Translations under genes and position numbers: made by a program | Assembly (NCBI RefSeq): GCF_009760405.1 | Contig: NZ_WRPP01000010.1 | Span: 186,001-250,000 of the forward strand | Direction of reading: 5' to 3' | Origin: Nocardia terrae | GTDB taxonomy: Bacteria; Actinomycetota; Actinomycetes; Mycobacteriales; Mycobacteriaceae | DNA: 64,000 nt | Notes under the pieces: model-generated | Told to the model about the DNA's origin: nothing | Database searches by the model: none | Seen by the model: only the letters and a program-made list of their open reading frames with translations | Part shown: piece after piece, positions 26,225-33,386 of the stretch | How the letters are laid out: every line of letters starts with the position of its first letter | How positions within the stretch are numbered: the stretch's first letter is position 1

Positions 26225-26734
26225 CTATTCGATGGTGTAGACGCGGTAGGCGATGTGCGTTCGGGACAGCTCGGCGAAACCGACATTGACGGTGCCGTTG
26301 AGCCACGAGTACTGCTCGGCTCCGGTTTCGAAGACCGGGAGGGTGCGCGCGCGGATGTCCTCGCCGCGCAGGGTCTCCCCGGCCATATACCGTTGCATCG
26401 CGGCCGGATCGGTGAGAGCGACCCGGCCGGTGGCCGTCAGGTACAGGTATTCGCCGTCGTCGGTCCGCAGGGTGGCCCGGACGTCGAGCCGGCAGATCAG
26501 GTCCTTGCCCATGGTGAGCCAGTCGCCGCCGCCGGGCCGGATCGCGCCCCGCAGCCTGGGGCCCGAGAAGGTCCCCTGTGCGGCGACGGCGATCAATCGG
26601 AACGCGGCGGGCGTCCGGAATATTTGTGTCTCTTGGAATTTCAGGTTGATGTCCATCAGGTGTTCGACGCCCAGAGTCGACCGGACCGGCCCCTCCAGCA
26701 CTCCCGAAGCACCTCGCGTGGTGCTAGCTGACAT
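26225..26734 (-). CDS. DUF3237 family protein
   Basis: 169 aa. The DUF3237 beta-barrel pattern includes GTFSGPRLRGAIRPGGGDW, DLICRLDVRATLRTDDGEYLYL and FETGAEQYSWLNGTVNVG. The family has no proven activity and is often next to short-chain dehydrogenases or SnoaL-like proteins in aromatic/steroid-type catabolism. The start at 26734 is well supported, because TATAGT ends 6 nt before the ATG and is spaced 17 nt from TTGGGA, making the message leaderless. It is co-transcribed with the downstream SnoaL-like gene. Confidence 0.85.
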   Translation of the reverse strand: MSASTTRGASGVLEGPVRSTLGVEHLMDINLKFQETQIFRTPAAFRLIAVAAQGTFSGPRLRGAIRPGGGDWLTMGKDLICRLDVRATLRTDDGEYLYLTATGRVALTDPAAMQRYMAGETLRGEDIRARTLPVFETGAEQYSWLNGTVNVGFAELSRTHIAYRVYTIE

Positions 26735-26769
26735 GAGTCAACTATAGCCAGCTAGGGCGCGGATCCCAA
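26724..26769 (-). promoter_or_regulatory. Leaderless promoter with overlapping palindrome
   Basis: On the minus strand, TTGGGA (26769-26764), a 17-nt spacer and TATAGT (26746-26741) are followed after 6 nt by ATG at 26734, a textbook leaderless layout. CTAGCTG (26724-26730) and CAGCTAG (26749-26755) are perfect 7-bp arms, 18 nt apart, that bracket the -10 box and start codon. A repressor bound there would block the promoter; no dedicated regulator gene is adjacent. Confidence 0.65.
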
Positions 26770-26789
26770 GGGTGGGATCGGCGTGGGTA

Positions 26790-28070
26790 TCAGTTGCGGG
26801 ACTCGACCGGATCCGGCCGGGTCTGGAGCTGGGTGCGGCGCAGCCAGAACGCGGTCGCGGCGAACAACGCGAGCGTCAGCCAGATATAGGCGTTGTGGTC
26901 GAAGACCGCGAAGGGGCCGCGGCCGGGGAGGTCGAACACGCTGCCGTAGTGCAGGTCGACCAGGTCCATGACGCCGCCCGAGGTGACGGCGAAGGTCACC
27001 AGCAGGCCCGCCAGCGTGGGCAGGTTGCGGTAGCGGATCGCCAAGTGGGCCAGGTAGATCAGCAGCGGTGCCAGCCACACCCAGTGGTGGATCCAGCTGT
27101 ACGGGGAGACGACGGTGCTGGTGAGACCGCACAGGGTCACCGCGGCCAGTTCGTGGCCGGTGGCCCAGAGCCGGCGGGCCAGCAGCAGGCAGACCACGGC
27201 GATCGCGATCGCGGCCGCCAGCCACAGCAATTGCCACGCCCCCGTCGCGCCCAAGGCGCGCGCGATCATTCCGCGCAACGATTCGTTCTGCGGATTCTCC
27301 GGGACCCCGACGCGGGTCGGGTCGGCGAACGCGCCGCTCCAGAAGGTCAGCGAATCCCTCGGCAGCACCGCCAGACCCACGACCATGGTGGCGGCCAGCG
27401 CGCCGATCGCGGTGCCGGCGGCCCGGAATCGACGCGTCACCAGCAGGTAGACCACGAAGAACACCGGGGTGAGCTTGATTCCGGCGGCGACGCCGGTCAT
27501 CGCACCCTTCCAGCGGGAGGAGTCCGGCAGCGCCATATCGGCCAGCACGAGCAGCAGCAGGAGGATATTGACCTGGCCGAACGCCTCGGTCTCGCGAATC
27601 GGCTCACACAGCAACAGCATCGCGGCCACGGACGGGCCCACGATCAGCAGCCGCCGGTCGAAACGGTAGCCGAGCACCGACAATGCCGCCCAGACCGAAC
27701 CGGTCAGGAGCGCGAAATTGCCGAGCCCGCCGACCCAGGTGAACACCGATCCGTGCAGAAACGCCAATGGCGCGAACATGACTGCGGCGAAGGGCGTGTA
27801 GACGAATTCGAACACCCCGCGCGTGTGACCGCGCAACGGGCTGTCATATACGGAGATACCGTCGACCACACGTTCGGCGGCGACCTGGTAGGCCCCCAGA
27901 TCGACCAGGTGCAGCATCATGCGCGGCGCGGCCGCCACCTGCCCGAGGTAATACCATCCGGCCAGCGCGCCCAGCACCGCCACACCCCACGTCACCACCA
28001 GCGGGATCGAACGCCGCTGCGGCGCAGCCTCTCGTGTGACTGTGACCTGGTCGAACGCCGATACCGGCAT
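26790..28070 (-). CDS. GT87-type (DUF2029) membrane mannosyltransferase-like protein
   Basis: 426 aa with ~10-11 membrane helices. GT-C fold landmarks are an early extracytoplasmic acidic loop LVDLGAYQVAAERVVDGISVYDSPL, FVYTPFAAVMFAPLAFL, GQVNILLLLLVLADM, GVAAGIKLTPVFFVVYLLV and TVVSPYSWIHHWVWL. These are hallmarks of polyprenol-phosphate-mannose-dependent alpha-mannosyltransferases of mycobacterial PIM/LM/LAM synthesis. ATG 28070 starts MPVSAFDQV. It transfers a mannose outside the membrane to a lipid or glycan acceptor; the exact acceptor is unknown. Confidence 0.85.
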   Translation of the reverse strand: MPVSAFDQVTVTREAAPQRRSIPLVVTWGVAVLGALAGWYYLGQVAAAPRMMLHLVDLGAYQVAAERVVDGISVYDSPLRGHTRGVFEFVYTPFAAVMFAPLAFLHGSVFTWVGGLGNFALLTGSVWAALSVLGYRFDRRLLIVGPSVAAMLLLCEPIRETEAFGQVNILLLLLVLADMALPDSSRWKGAMTGVAAGIKLTPVFFVVYLLVTRRFRAAGTAIGALAATMVVGLAVLPRDSLTFWSGAFADPTRVGVPENPQNESLRGMIARALGATGAWQLLWLAAAIAIAVVCLLLARRLWATGHELAAVTLCGLTSTVVSPYSWIHHWVWLAPLLIYLAHLAIRYRNLPTLAGLLVTFAVTSGGVMDLVDLHYGSVFDLPGRGPFAVFDHNAYIWLTLALFAATAFWLRRTQLQTRPDPVESRN

Positions 28071-28173
28071 ACTCACCCCCGTGTAGTGGGCTTCCCGATT
28101 GCCCGCCCCACCGTAGTAACCCCGCTGCCGGATTGCCACTCGGCGCTCATGCCGAATACCAACCGGTCCCGGC

Positions 28174-28210
28174 TGATTGCGCGCCGATTCGCTTGGTGCG
28201 CAATCATTTT
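28174..28210 (+). terminator. Terminator-like hairpin in a divergent intergenic region
   Basis: TGATTGCGC (28174-28182) pairs perfectly with GCGCAATCA (28198-28206), extended inwards by one G-T and two C-G pairs, and is followed by TTTT (28207-28210). It has the form of a Rho-independent terminator on the plus strand, yet no plus-strand gene ends upstream. The adjacent genes diverge (GT87 and the 28248 gene). It may be a leader attenuator or the end of a short RNA. Confidence 0.45.
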
Positions 28211-28247
28211 CAAGTAGTCGATCACCGTGTAGCGGACAATCACGGAA

Positions 28248-28898
28248 ATGTACGATTACCACCTCGATTGGAAATACGCGGCGGCTCCCGAGAAGCATCC
28301 GCGTCCGCAACCGTGCGGATACATGATCGGTTTGCAGCTCGACGCGGCGACCACGCTGGCGGCGGATCTCATCACCCCGGCGACCTACACCGGCGTCCCG
28401 AAATATCCGGGAATCGGCACCGCGTACGATCCCGCCAACAACCAGATGCGGACCTGCGGAATCATCGAAAGCCTGCACTGGGACGGCCAGACGACGGGCA
28501 CGCTCGACGTCAGCTTCTTCGTGACTTCGCCCAACCAGCAAGCGCTACACCAGGCGCTGCGGGACGCCAAAGCCGCGATGCCGATCTCGAATTTCCAGTT
28601 CTGGGTGGTCGGCTACGAGTACCCGACCAAATCCAAGCCGGGCACCTGGTACGAAATGGCCTATCCGATCGGACCGTCCAACGAGAAGTCGGGAGCCGTG
28701 CACGGCCGGGTGAACCACACCGGCGCCATGCTCGATTTCACAGTCTCCGATGTTCCCACCCCGGTCGACCCGACGGGGGTGAAGATGTTCGCCATCAGCA
28801 TGCGGATGCTCCCGGCCGTGAACACCGCCTTCACCATGTTCGAGGCCACCTCTCCGACCGACAGCCGGGAACTCGTCTGGGGCAAGACCGCGCAGTGA
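28248..28898 (+). CDS. Hypothetical protein, family not recognised
   Basis: 216 aa, soluble, no signal peptide or membrane segment. It starts MYDYHLDWKYAAAPEKHPRP and has a balanced composition with aromatic-rich strands (FQFWVVGYEYPT, WYEMAYPIGPSNEKSG), suggesting a mostly beta protein. Codon bias is like that of the neighbours. It is preceded by a terminator-like hairpin and has only a weak RBS, GGAA. Its 3' half lies opposite the extended 3' end of the minus-strand oxidoreductase frame. No function can be proposed. Confidence 0.65.
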   Translation: MYDYHLDWKYAAAPEKHPRPQPCGYMIGLQLDAATTLAADLITPATYTGVPKYPGIGTAYDPANNQMRTCGIIESLHWDGQTTGTLDVSFFVTSPNQQALHQALRDAKAAMPISNFQFWVVGYEYPTKSKPGTWYEMAYPIGPSNEKSGAVHGRVNHTGAMLDFTVSDVPTPVDPTGVKMFAISMRMLPAVNTAFTMFEATSPTDSRELVWGKTAQ

Positions 28899-29897
28899 CG
28901 CTCGAGGAAGCATGACGAGCTTGCCGGTGGCGCGGTTGTCCTCCATGTAGCGATGGGCCTCGGCGATATCGTCCAGGCGGAAGACGCGGTCGACGTTGGG
29001 GCGGTAGACACCGGCCTCGACCTCGCGCACGACCCGCTGCAGGAGGGCCGTCTCACCTTTGTAGCTGTCGCTGTGAAAAGCGGTGAGCTTGGTGCCGGGC
29101 GGGATCATGGCGATCGGTTCGAAGTCGGGGATCAGCCACCCGCTCAACGAGCCCGACACGCACACGGTCCCACCGCGCCGGACCAGCCGCAGCGAATCCG
29201 CCAGGGTGGCCGAGCCGACCAGATCCAGCACGTAATCCGGTCCCTCGGGCCAGAATTCGCGGATGGTCTCGGCCGGAGATCCGCCGTCGTCGAGAAGCAC
29301 ATGATCGACACCCGCGCCGGTCAGGGCAGCGGCCTTGCCCGGCTGGCGGGTCGTGGCGGCGATATCGAGACCGTAGCCGGAGGCGATCGATGCGGCCGCC
29401 ATTCCCACCGACGACGTCCCGCCGCGGATCAGCAGGCGGGACCGATCACCGGGCGCGACGCCCAGCGCGTCCATTGCGCCCTGCGCGGTCAGGTAGGTCT
29501 CGGGCAGGGCCGCCAGCACCTCCCAGGGCAGCTCGGTTTCGATCGGCATGAGCAGGGAATTGGGCAGCAGGGCGTATTCGGCGTAGCCGCCATCGAATTC
29601 GCGGCCCATCTCGCCCATGACCGCGGCGACGGTGGTCCCTTCCGGCAGGCGGGGATCGGTCGAGGCAGCCACGGTACCGACGCATTCGATGCCGAGCACG
29701 CGCGGGAATCGCACGCTCGGCGAATGCCCTTGCCGGGTCCGCAATTCCGACCGGTTCAGGCCCGCGCCCATCACCCGCACCAGACTCCAGCCCTCGCGCA
29801 CGCGGGGCACCGGCAGCTCACGGACCTCCAGCACCTCGGGTCCGCCCGCGGCGACACAGATCGCGGCTCGCATTGTCGTGCTCACGTTTTCGATCAT
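28545..29897 (-). CDS. Zinc-less MDR / quinone oxidoreductase with C-terminal read-on
   Basis: The first ~325 residues are a complete NADPH:quinone-oxidoreductase-like MDR protein: PVPRVREGWSLVRVMGAGLNRSELRTRQG, GIECVGTV, RGGTSSVGMAAASIA (Rossmann), ending at AEAHRYMEDNRATGKLVMLP, where this family normally stops (about base 28910). No stop codon occurs there. The frame continues for ~120 residues rich in Gly/His/Arg, antisense to the 28248-28898 gene, and stops at 28545. The start is ATG 29897; ATG 29873 (MRAAICVAAG) is an alternative. It is divergent from an AraC gene. Confidence 0.8.
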   Translation of the reverse strand: MIENVSTTMRAAICVAAGGPEVLEVRELPVPRVREGWSLVRVMGAGLNRSELRTRQGHSPSVRFPRVLGIECVGTVAASTDPRLPEGTTVAAVMGEMGREFDGGYAEYALLPNSLLMPIETELPWEVLAALPETYLTAQGAMDALGVAPGDRSRLLIRGGTSSVGMAAASIASGYGLDIAATTRQPGKAAALTGAGVDHVLLDDGGSPAETIREFWPEGPDYVLDLVGSATLADSLRLVRRGGTVCVSGSLSGWLIPDFEPIAMIPPGTKLTAFHSDSYKGETALLQRVVREVEAGVYRPNVDRVFRLDDIAEAHRYMEDNRATGKLVMLPRASLRGLAPDEFPAVGRRGGLEHGEGGVHGREHPHADGEHLHPRRVDRGGNIGDCEIEHGAGVVHPAVHGSRLLVGRSDRIGHFVPGARLGFGRVLVADHPELEIRDRHRGFGVPQRLV

Positions 29898-29951
29898 TCG
29901 TCCACTCTCACCGAGTGCGGGCCTGGCGAGCTACCGATAGACTGCCAAGCT

Positions 29952-30752
29952 ATGCCCGCTCGCCGCCAAACCTCCGATACCGTCCCGGTCTCGCGGTTAT
30001 GGGCGTCGGGCGGGGCGCATCTGTGGCCGTCCGGGGGTGCCAGCACCGGGCATTCCCATCCGCGCGGGCACCTGGTGTACGCCGCGCGCGGCGTGCTGTC
30101 GGTGCACACCGAGACCGGCACGTCGATCGTGCCCGCCAATCGAATCGCCTGGACGCCAGCGGGATTCGCACACTATCACCGCGCGCACGGCGACACCGAC
30201 ATGCGCATCCTGTTCCTGCCCCCGTCCCAGGCCCGGCTCGCGCCGGATCGGCCCGCCGTCTTCGCGGTCTCCGATCTCGCCCGCGAACTGATCCTGACCC
30301 TCACCGGCCCCGGCAATTACGACGGCACCGCACGCGCCTACGATCCCGCGGCACAGTCCCGCATGCGCCGCGTCCTCGTCGACGAACTCGACCGGGCCCA
30401 GGAAAATCCCCTTCACCTGCCCGAACCCCACGACGACCGCCTGCGCGCGATCGCCCGCAGGCTCTACGACACCCCGGCCGACAACACCGCCCTGGCCGAT
30501 CTGGGTCGCGCGATCGGCGCCAGCTCACGCACCCTGAGCCGCCTGTTCCAGTCGGAACTGGGAATGACCTTCTACGAGTGGCGAACCCAGCTCCGCGTCT
30601 ACCACGCCCTCATCCTTCTGGCCGAAGGCCACGACACCACCCACACCGCCCACGCCTGCGGCTGGTCCAACCCCAGCCACTTCATCGCCGCCTTCACCAA
30701 CCTGGTCGGCGCCACCCCGGGCCGCTACCGAGCCGGCCGAGGATCGCCGTAG
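29952..30752 (+). CDS. AraC-family transcriptional regulator
   Basis: 266 aa. The N-terminal cupin sensor (~20-120) contains GHSHPRGHLVYAARGVLSVHTETG and RIAWTPAGFAHYHRAHGDTDMR. The C-terminal double HTH (~165-262) contains LADLGRAIGASSRTLSRLFQSELGMTFYEWRTQLR and AHACGWSNPSHFIAAFTNLVGATPGRYR. TAGACT (29938-29943) lies 8 nt before ATG 29952, so the message is probably leaderless. It is divergent from the MDR oxidoreductase gene with only 54 nt between starts, which makes that gene the likely target. Confidence 0.9.
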   Translation: MPARRQTSDTVPVSRLWASGGAHLWPSGGASTGHSHPRGHLVYAARGVLSVHTETGTSIVPANRIAWTPAGFAHYHRAHGDTDMRILFLPPSQARLAPDRPAVFAVSDLARELILTLTGPGNYDGTARAYDPAAQSRMRRVLVDELDRAQENPLHLPEPHDDRLRAIARRLYDTPADNTALADLGRAIGASSRTLSRLFQSELGMTFYEWRTQLRVYHALILLAEGHDTTHTAHACGWSNPSHFIAAFTNLVGATPGRYRAGRGSP

Positions 30753-30804
30753 CGGCGCTCGGCAGCGGGCGCTGTTCCGGTACGGGGTCCGGCGTCGGCG
30801 CCGT

Positions 30805-31344
30805 TCAGTTCGTGCGGTCGGCCCAGCCGGGCGGCAGGTCGGAGGGGGCGCAGGCGATGGCGGATTCGTCGTCGGGGCCGACGTTCTCGATGAAGGTGAT
30901 CTCGGCGAATTCGGGGACCACGTAGATCGGGTAGGTCGGGCCCTGGTCGCGGTAGGCGCGCATCTGGTCCAGGTGATCGTTCTGGAACAGCACGGTGCGT
31001 TCTCCGTGGGTGCGGATCCAGTCGGGGAAGAAGATGACCCCGTGCAGGCGGCGCTTGCCGGGCAGGATGTTCACGCACACCGAGGTGCCGGTCGGCTCGG
31101 TCCACGACACCTTGAAGCAGTCGTCGTCGATCTGCACCAGATCCACCTGCTGATCCTTGACCCAGCGCCCGCCGACGTGGCCGGTGTGGATCCGGTAATC
31201 GATGGTGTGGTCGTTCTTGACGTACATCTCGTACTGCCAGCCGTTGCCGTAGGTGTAGATGAAGCGGTGACCGACGAAACCCGAAAGGTCCTGCGGCGGA
31301 ACCGGATTCTCCACGGTGGTGACGAACTCGCCGTTGTCGCGCAT
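30805..31344 (-). CDS. padC: Phenolic acid decarboxylase
   Basis: 179 aa. It is highly similar in pattern to Bacillus PadC: FVGHRFIYTYGNGWQYEMYV, KNDHTIDYRIHTGHVGGRWV, WTEPTGTSVCVNILPGKRR, HGVIFFPDWI and QNDHLDQMR followed by TYPIYVVPEFAEITF. The catalytic Tyr/Arg/Glu barrel residues lie in these segments. It decarboxylates p-coumaric, ferulic and caffeic acids non-oxidatively to vinyl phenols, detoxifying plant phenolics. ATG 31344 has GGAGG 7 nt upstream. It is driven by a promoter at 31361-31389 and divergent from a MarR gene (in Bacillus the regulator is PadR). Confidence 0.95.
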   Translation of the reverse strand: MRDNGEFVTTVENPVPPQDLSGFVGHRFIYTYGNGWQYEMYVKNDHTIDYRIHTGHVGGRWVKDQQVDLVQIDDDCFKVSWTEPTGTSVCVNILPGKRRLHGVIFFPDWIRTHGERTVLFQNDHLDQMRAYRDQGPTYPIYVVPEFAEITFIENVGPDDESAIACAPSDLPPGWADRTN

Positions 31345-31360
31345 GATGCTGCCTCCGAAC

Positions 31361-31409
31361 ATTGTCACGTGGATGTAGTTTTGTGACAAAACTGTTTTGT
31401 CAGAAAACT
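31361..31409. promoter_or_regulatory. padC promoter and overlapping MarR-type operators
   Basis: For padC on the minus strand, TTGTCA (31389-31384), a 17-nt spacer and GACAAT (31366-31361) form a good promoter. Overlapping it are the 17-bp palindrome AGTTTTGTGACAAAACT (31377-31393) and a second, imperfect copy at 31393-31409 containing GTTTTGTCAGAAAAC (31394-31408). The copies repeat with a 16-bp period. The -35 box lies inside the first palindrome, so the adjacent MarR protein would repress padC, and probably itself, unless a phenolic ligand releases it. Confidence 0.75.
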
Positions 31410-31432
31410 GTATACCATGCGAGACTGAGCGC

Positions 31433-31882
31433 ATGACCACCGCCGACGCCGCCATCGCACGCCACCTGAGCGGGCTGCTCGGGCCGCTGCGCCGCGCCGT
31501 GCTGCGCCGGACCCGCGCGGCGGCCGGACTGCCCGACCTCCCCGATGCCCAGATCGAACTGCTGCGCGCGCTGACCGCCACCGGCTCGGCCACGCCGAAG
31601 GAGCTCGCCGATCGGCTGCGCATGGCGCCGTCGACGATCAGCAATCTGGTGCGCGCCATGACCGGTGCGCACCTGATCACTCGCACGGCCTCCGAAACCG
31701 ATCTGCGCGTGGTGCATCTGGCCCCGTCGGCCCTGGCGCGCGATCTGCTCGACCGCTACGACAGCGCCAGCGCGCAGACCCTGCAGGCGGCGATCGACGC
31801 CCTTCCCCCGGCCGACCGCAAGACCCTGCGAGCCGCCCTGCCCGCGCTGACCCGACTCCTGGCCGAGCTGGAACGCTCCTGA
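31433..31882 (+). CDS. MarR-family regulator, probable padC repressor
   Basis: 149 aa winged-helix regulator. DNA-binding segment ~40-100: IELLRALTATGSATPKELADRLRMAPSTISNLVRAMTGAHLITRTASETDLRVVHL, flanked by the dimerisation helices. It is divergent from padC with 88 nt between starts that hold two overlapping palindromes. MarR proteins typically respond to phenolic compounds, which fits control of a phenolic acid decarboxylase. The pairing of padC with MarR rather than PadR is notable. Confidence 0.9.
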   Translation: MTTADAAIARHLSGLLGPLRRAVLRRTRAAAGLPDLPDAQIELLRALTATGSATPKELADRLRMAPSTISNLVRAMTGAHLITRTASETDLRVVHLAPSALARDLLDRYDSASAQTLQAAIDALPPADRKTLRAALPALTRLLAELERS

Positions 31883-31904
31883 CCAGCAGTCGGGTCCGGG
31901 CAGA

Positions 31905-33386
31905 TCAGCTGTCGCGCATGGCGATCAGGCCGGGGAGAACACCGAGATACGCTGTGCCGTCGGGGCCGATCGCGATTCCGGCGTAGTTGTTGTTGAAGCC
32001 AGGGCCGGTTCCGGCCAGTTGCTTCCAGACCGTCGCCCCCGTGCGGAAGTCCAGGGCCGTCAGGTACCAAGGGTCGTTGACCTCGACGCCCTTGGTGTAG
32101 GTGTAGATCAGGCCGGTGGCCAGGGACAGCTTGGGCACCACCGTGGGGGCGGACTCGGTGGTATCGGCCCAAACCTGGTGGCAGCCATTGCCGTCGGGGT
32201 CGATGTCGATGCGGGCGAAACCGGGGGTGGTGGTCTTGCCGAGCAGGGCGGCCTCGGGGCCCGAGTAGCCGTAGTTGTTCTCGACGATCAACGCGTTGCC
32301 CGCGCTGATCAGTGAATTCTCGGTGTCGCTCGCGCCCGCGCCGAAGACCGGGACCGCGCACACCTGCCGTTGGGTCGCCTCGGGCGCGGTGCGGTAGACG
32401 ACGACGTTCATCGGATCGGCGTTGTCGGTGATGGCGACATAGCCGCCGGACAGAATGGTCGGCGTGGTGCCGGTGCCGTCGTCGACCTGGCCCGGCTTGC
32501 GCAGTCCGCTGTTGGCGTAGGTGACCCGCCAGGTGACGGCGGGCTCGCCGCCGGGGCCGGCGTCGAAGCGCAGCAGTTCCCGGTTGGTCGCGATGTACAC
32601 GTCGCCGTCATTACCGACGGCGAAGGAGTTCTCGATCTCACCCTCGGCGCCCTCGCCGAGGCGGATCACCTGTGCCGCACCGGTATTCAAATCCAGCGTG
32701 CCGACCACGCCATCGGTGCGGGTGACGAACCACAGCAGCCCCTTGCTGTCGGGCAGCGCCGAGTTGAAGGTCTCGCCGGGGCGCAGGACACCGCTGAGGT
32801 CGTAGTCGTGCACAAGGGTGAAGCCGTCGCCGCCGTTCTCGGCGAAGATGCGGACGTGGCCGTCACGTGAGGCGATCACCGCGCGATCCTGGTTGTCCAG
32901 ATAGAAGTACGCGCCGCCGGTGAAATTGCCGAATGCGCCGGGCTTCAGGAAAGCGCCCGGATCGCCGGGTAACGCGGTGCGGCCCAGCACGTTCAGGGTG
33001 ACCGGGTCGAGGAGATACAGCGCCGGGGACGGGCCGATGCAGGTGGTGACGATGCGTCCGGCGCGGTCGAAGGTCAGCGACCCGCACTCCCCGCCGATCA
33101 CGGCCGACACCGTCCGGATATCGTGGCCCAGCGGTCCGGGCACGGTGCTGGTATTGCTCATCCAGCCGTCGTCGTGGATGCCGGACTTGCCGTTGGGCGC
33201 GAGGTAGGGATGCTGGGGGACCGACGGCACATCGGTAACCGGCTGCGCGACAGCGGGATTGCCGATGAACGTGGGCGGCGCGCCGGGAACGGCGGGGATC
33301 GGGAGGGCCGCGGCCGCACCGGCCACCGCGACGAGCAGTCCGGCCGTGGCGCCCGTGACAGCCCCGCCTCGGAGGCTATTTCGCAC
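31905..33386 (-). CDS. Secreted beta-propeller (PQQ/SMP-30-like) protein
   Basis: 493 aa, GTG start at 33386 overlapping the sulfatase stop by 11 nt. The N-terminal signal sequence (GGAVTGATAGLLVAVAGAAAA) has no lipobox. The rest shows repeated blades with D-x-D/G turns (FDRAGRIVTTCIGPSPALYLLDP, SRDGHVRIFAENGG, GNDGDVYIATNRELLRFDAG, IGPDGTAYLGVLPG). No catalytic motif is recognised; propellers of this type may bind ligands or act as lactonases. As third gene of the coupled dehalogenase-sulfatase operon it probably works outside the membrane with the sulfatase. Confidence 0.75.
   Translation of the reverse strand: MRNSLRGGAVTGATAGLLVAVAGAAAALPIPAVPGAPPTFIGNPAVAQPVTDVPSVPQHPYLAPNGKSGIHDDGWMSNTSTVPGPLGHDIRTVSAVIGGECGSLTFDRAGRIVTTCIGPSPALYLLDPVTLNVLGRTALPGDPGAFLKPGAFGNFTGGAYFYLDNQDRAVIASRDGHVRIFAENGGDGFTLVHDYDLSGVLRPGETFNSALPDSKGLLWFVTRTDGVVGTLDLNTGAAQVIRLGEGAEGEIENSFAVGNDGDVYIATNRELLRFDAGPGGEPAVTWRVTYANSGLRKPGQVDDGTGTTPTILSGGYVAITDNADPMNVVVYRTAPEATQRQVCAVPVFGAGASDTENSLISAGNALIVENNYGYSGPEAALLGKTTTPGFARIDIDPDGNGCHQVWADTTESAPTVVPKLSLATGLIYTYTKGVEVNDPWYLTALDFRTGATVWKQLAGTGPGFNNNYAGIAIGPDGTAYLGVLPGLIAMRDS

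Noticed and set aside
26772..28217. A 481-codon plus-strand frame
   Set aside because: It is antisense to the GT87 gene; Gln/Arg/Gly-rich composition and no family pattern.
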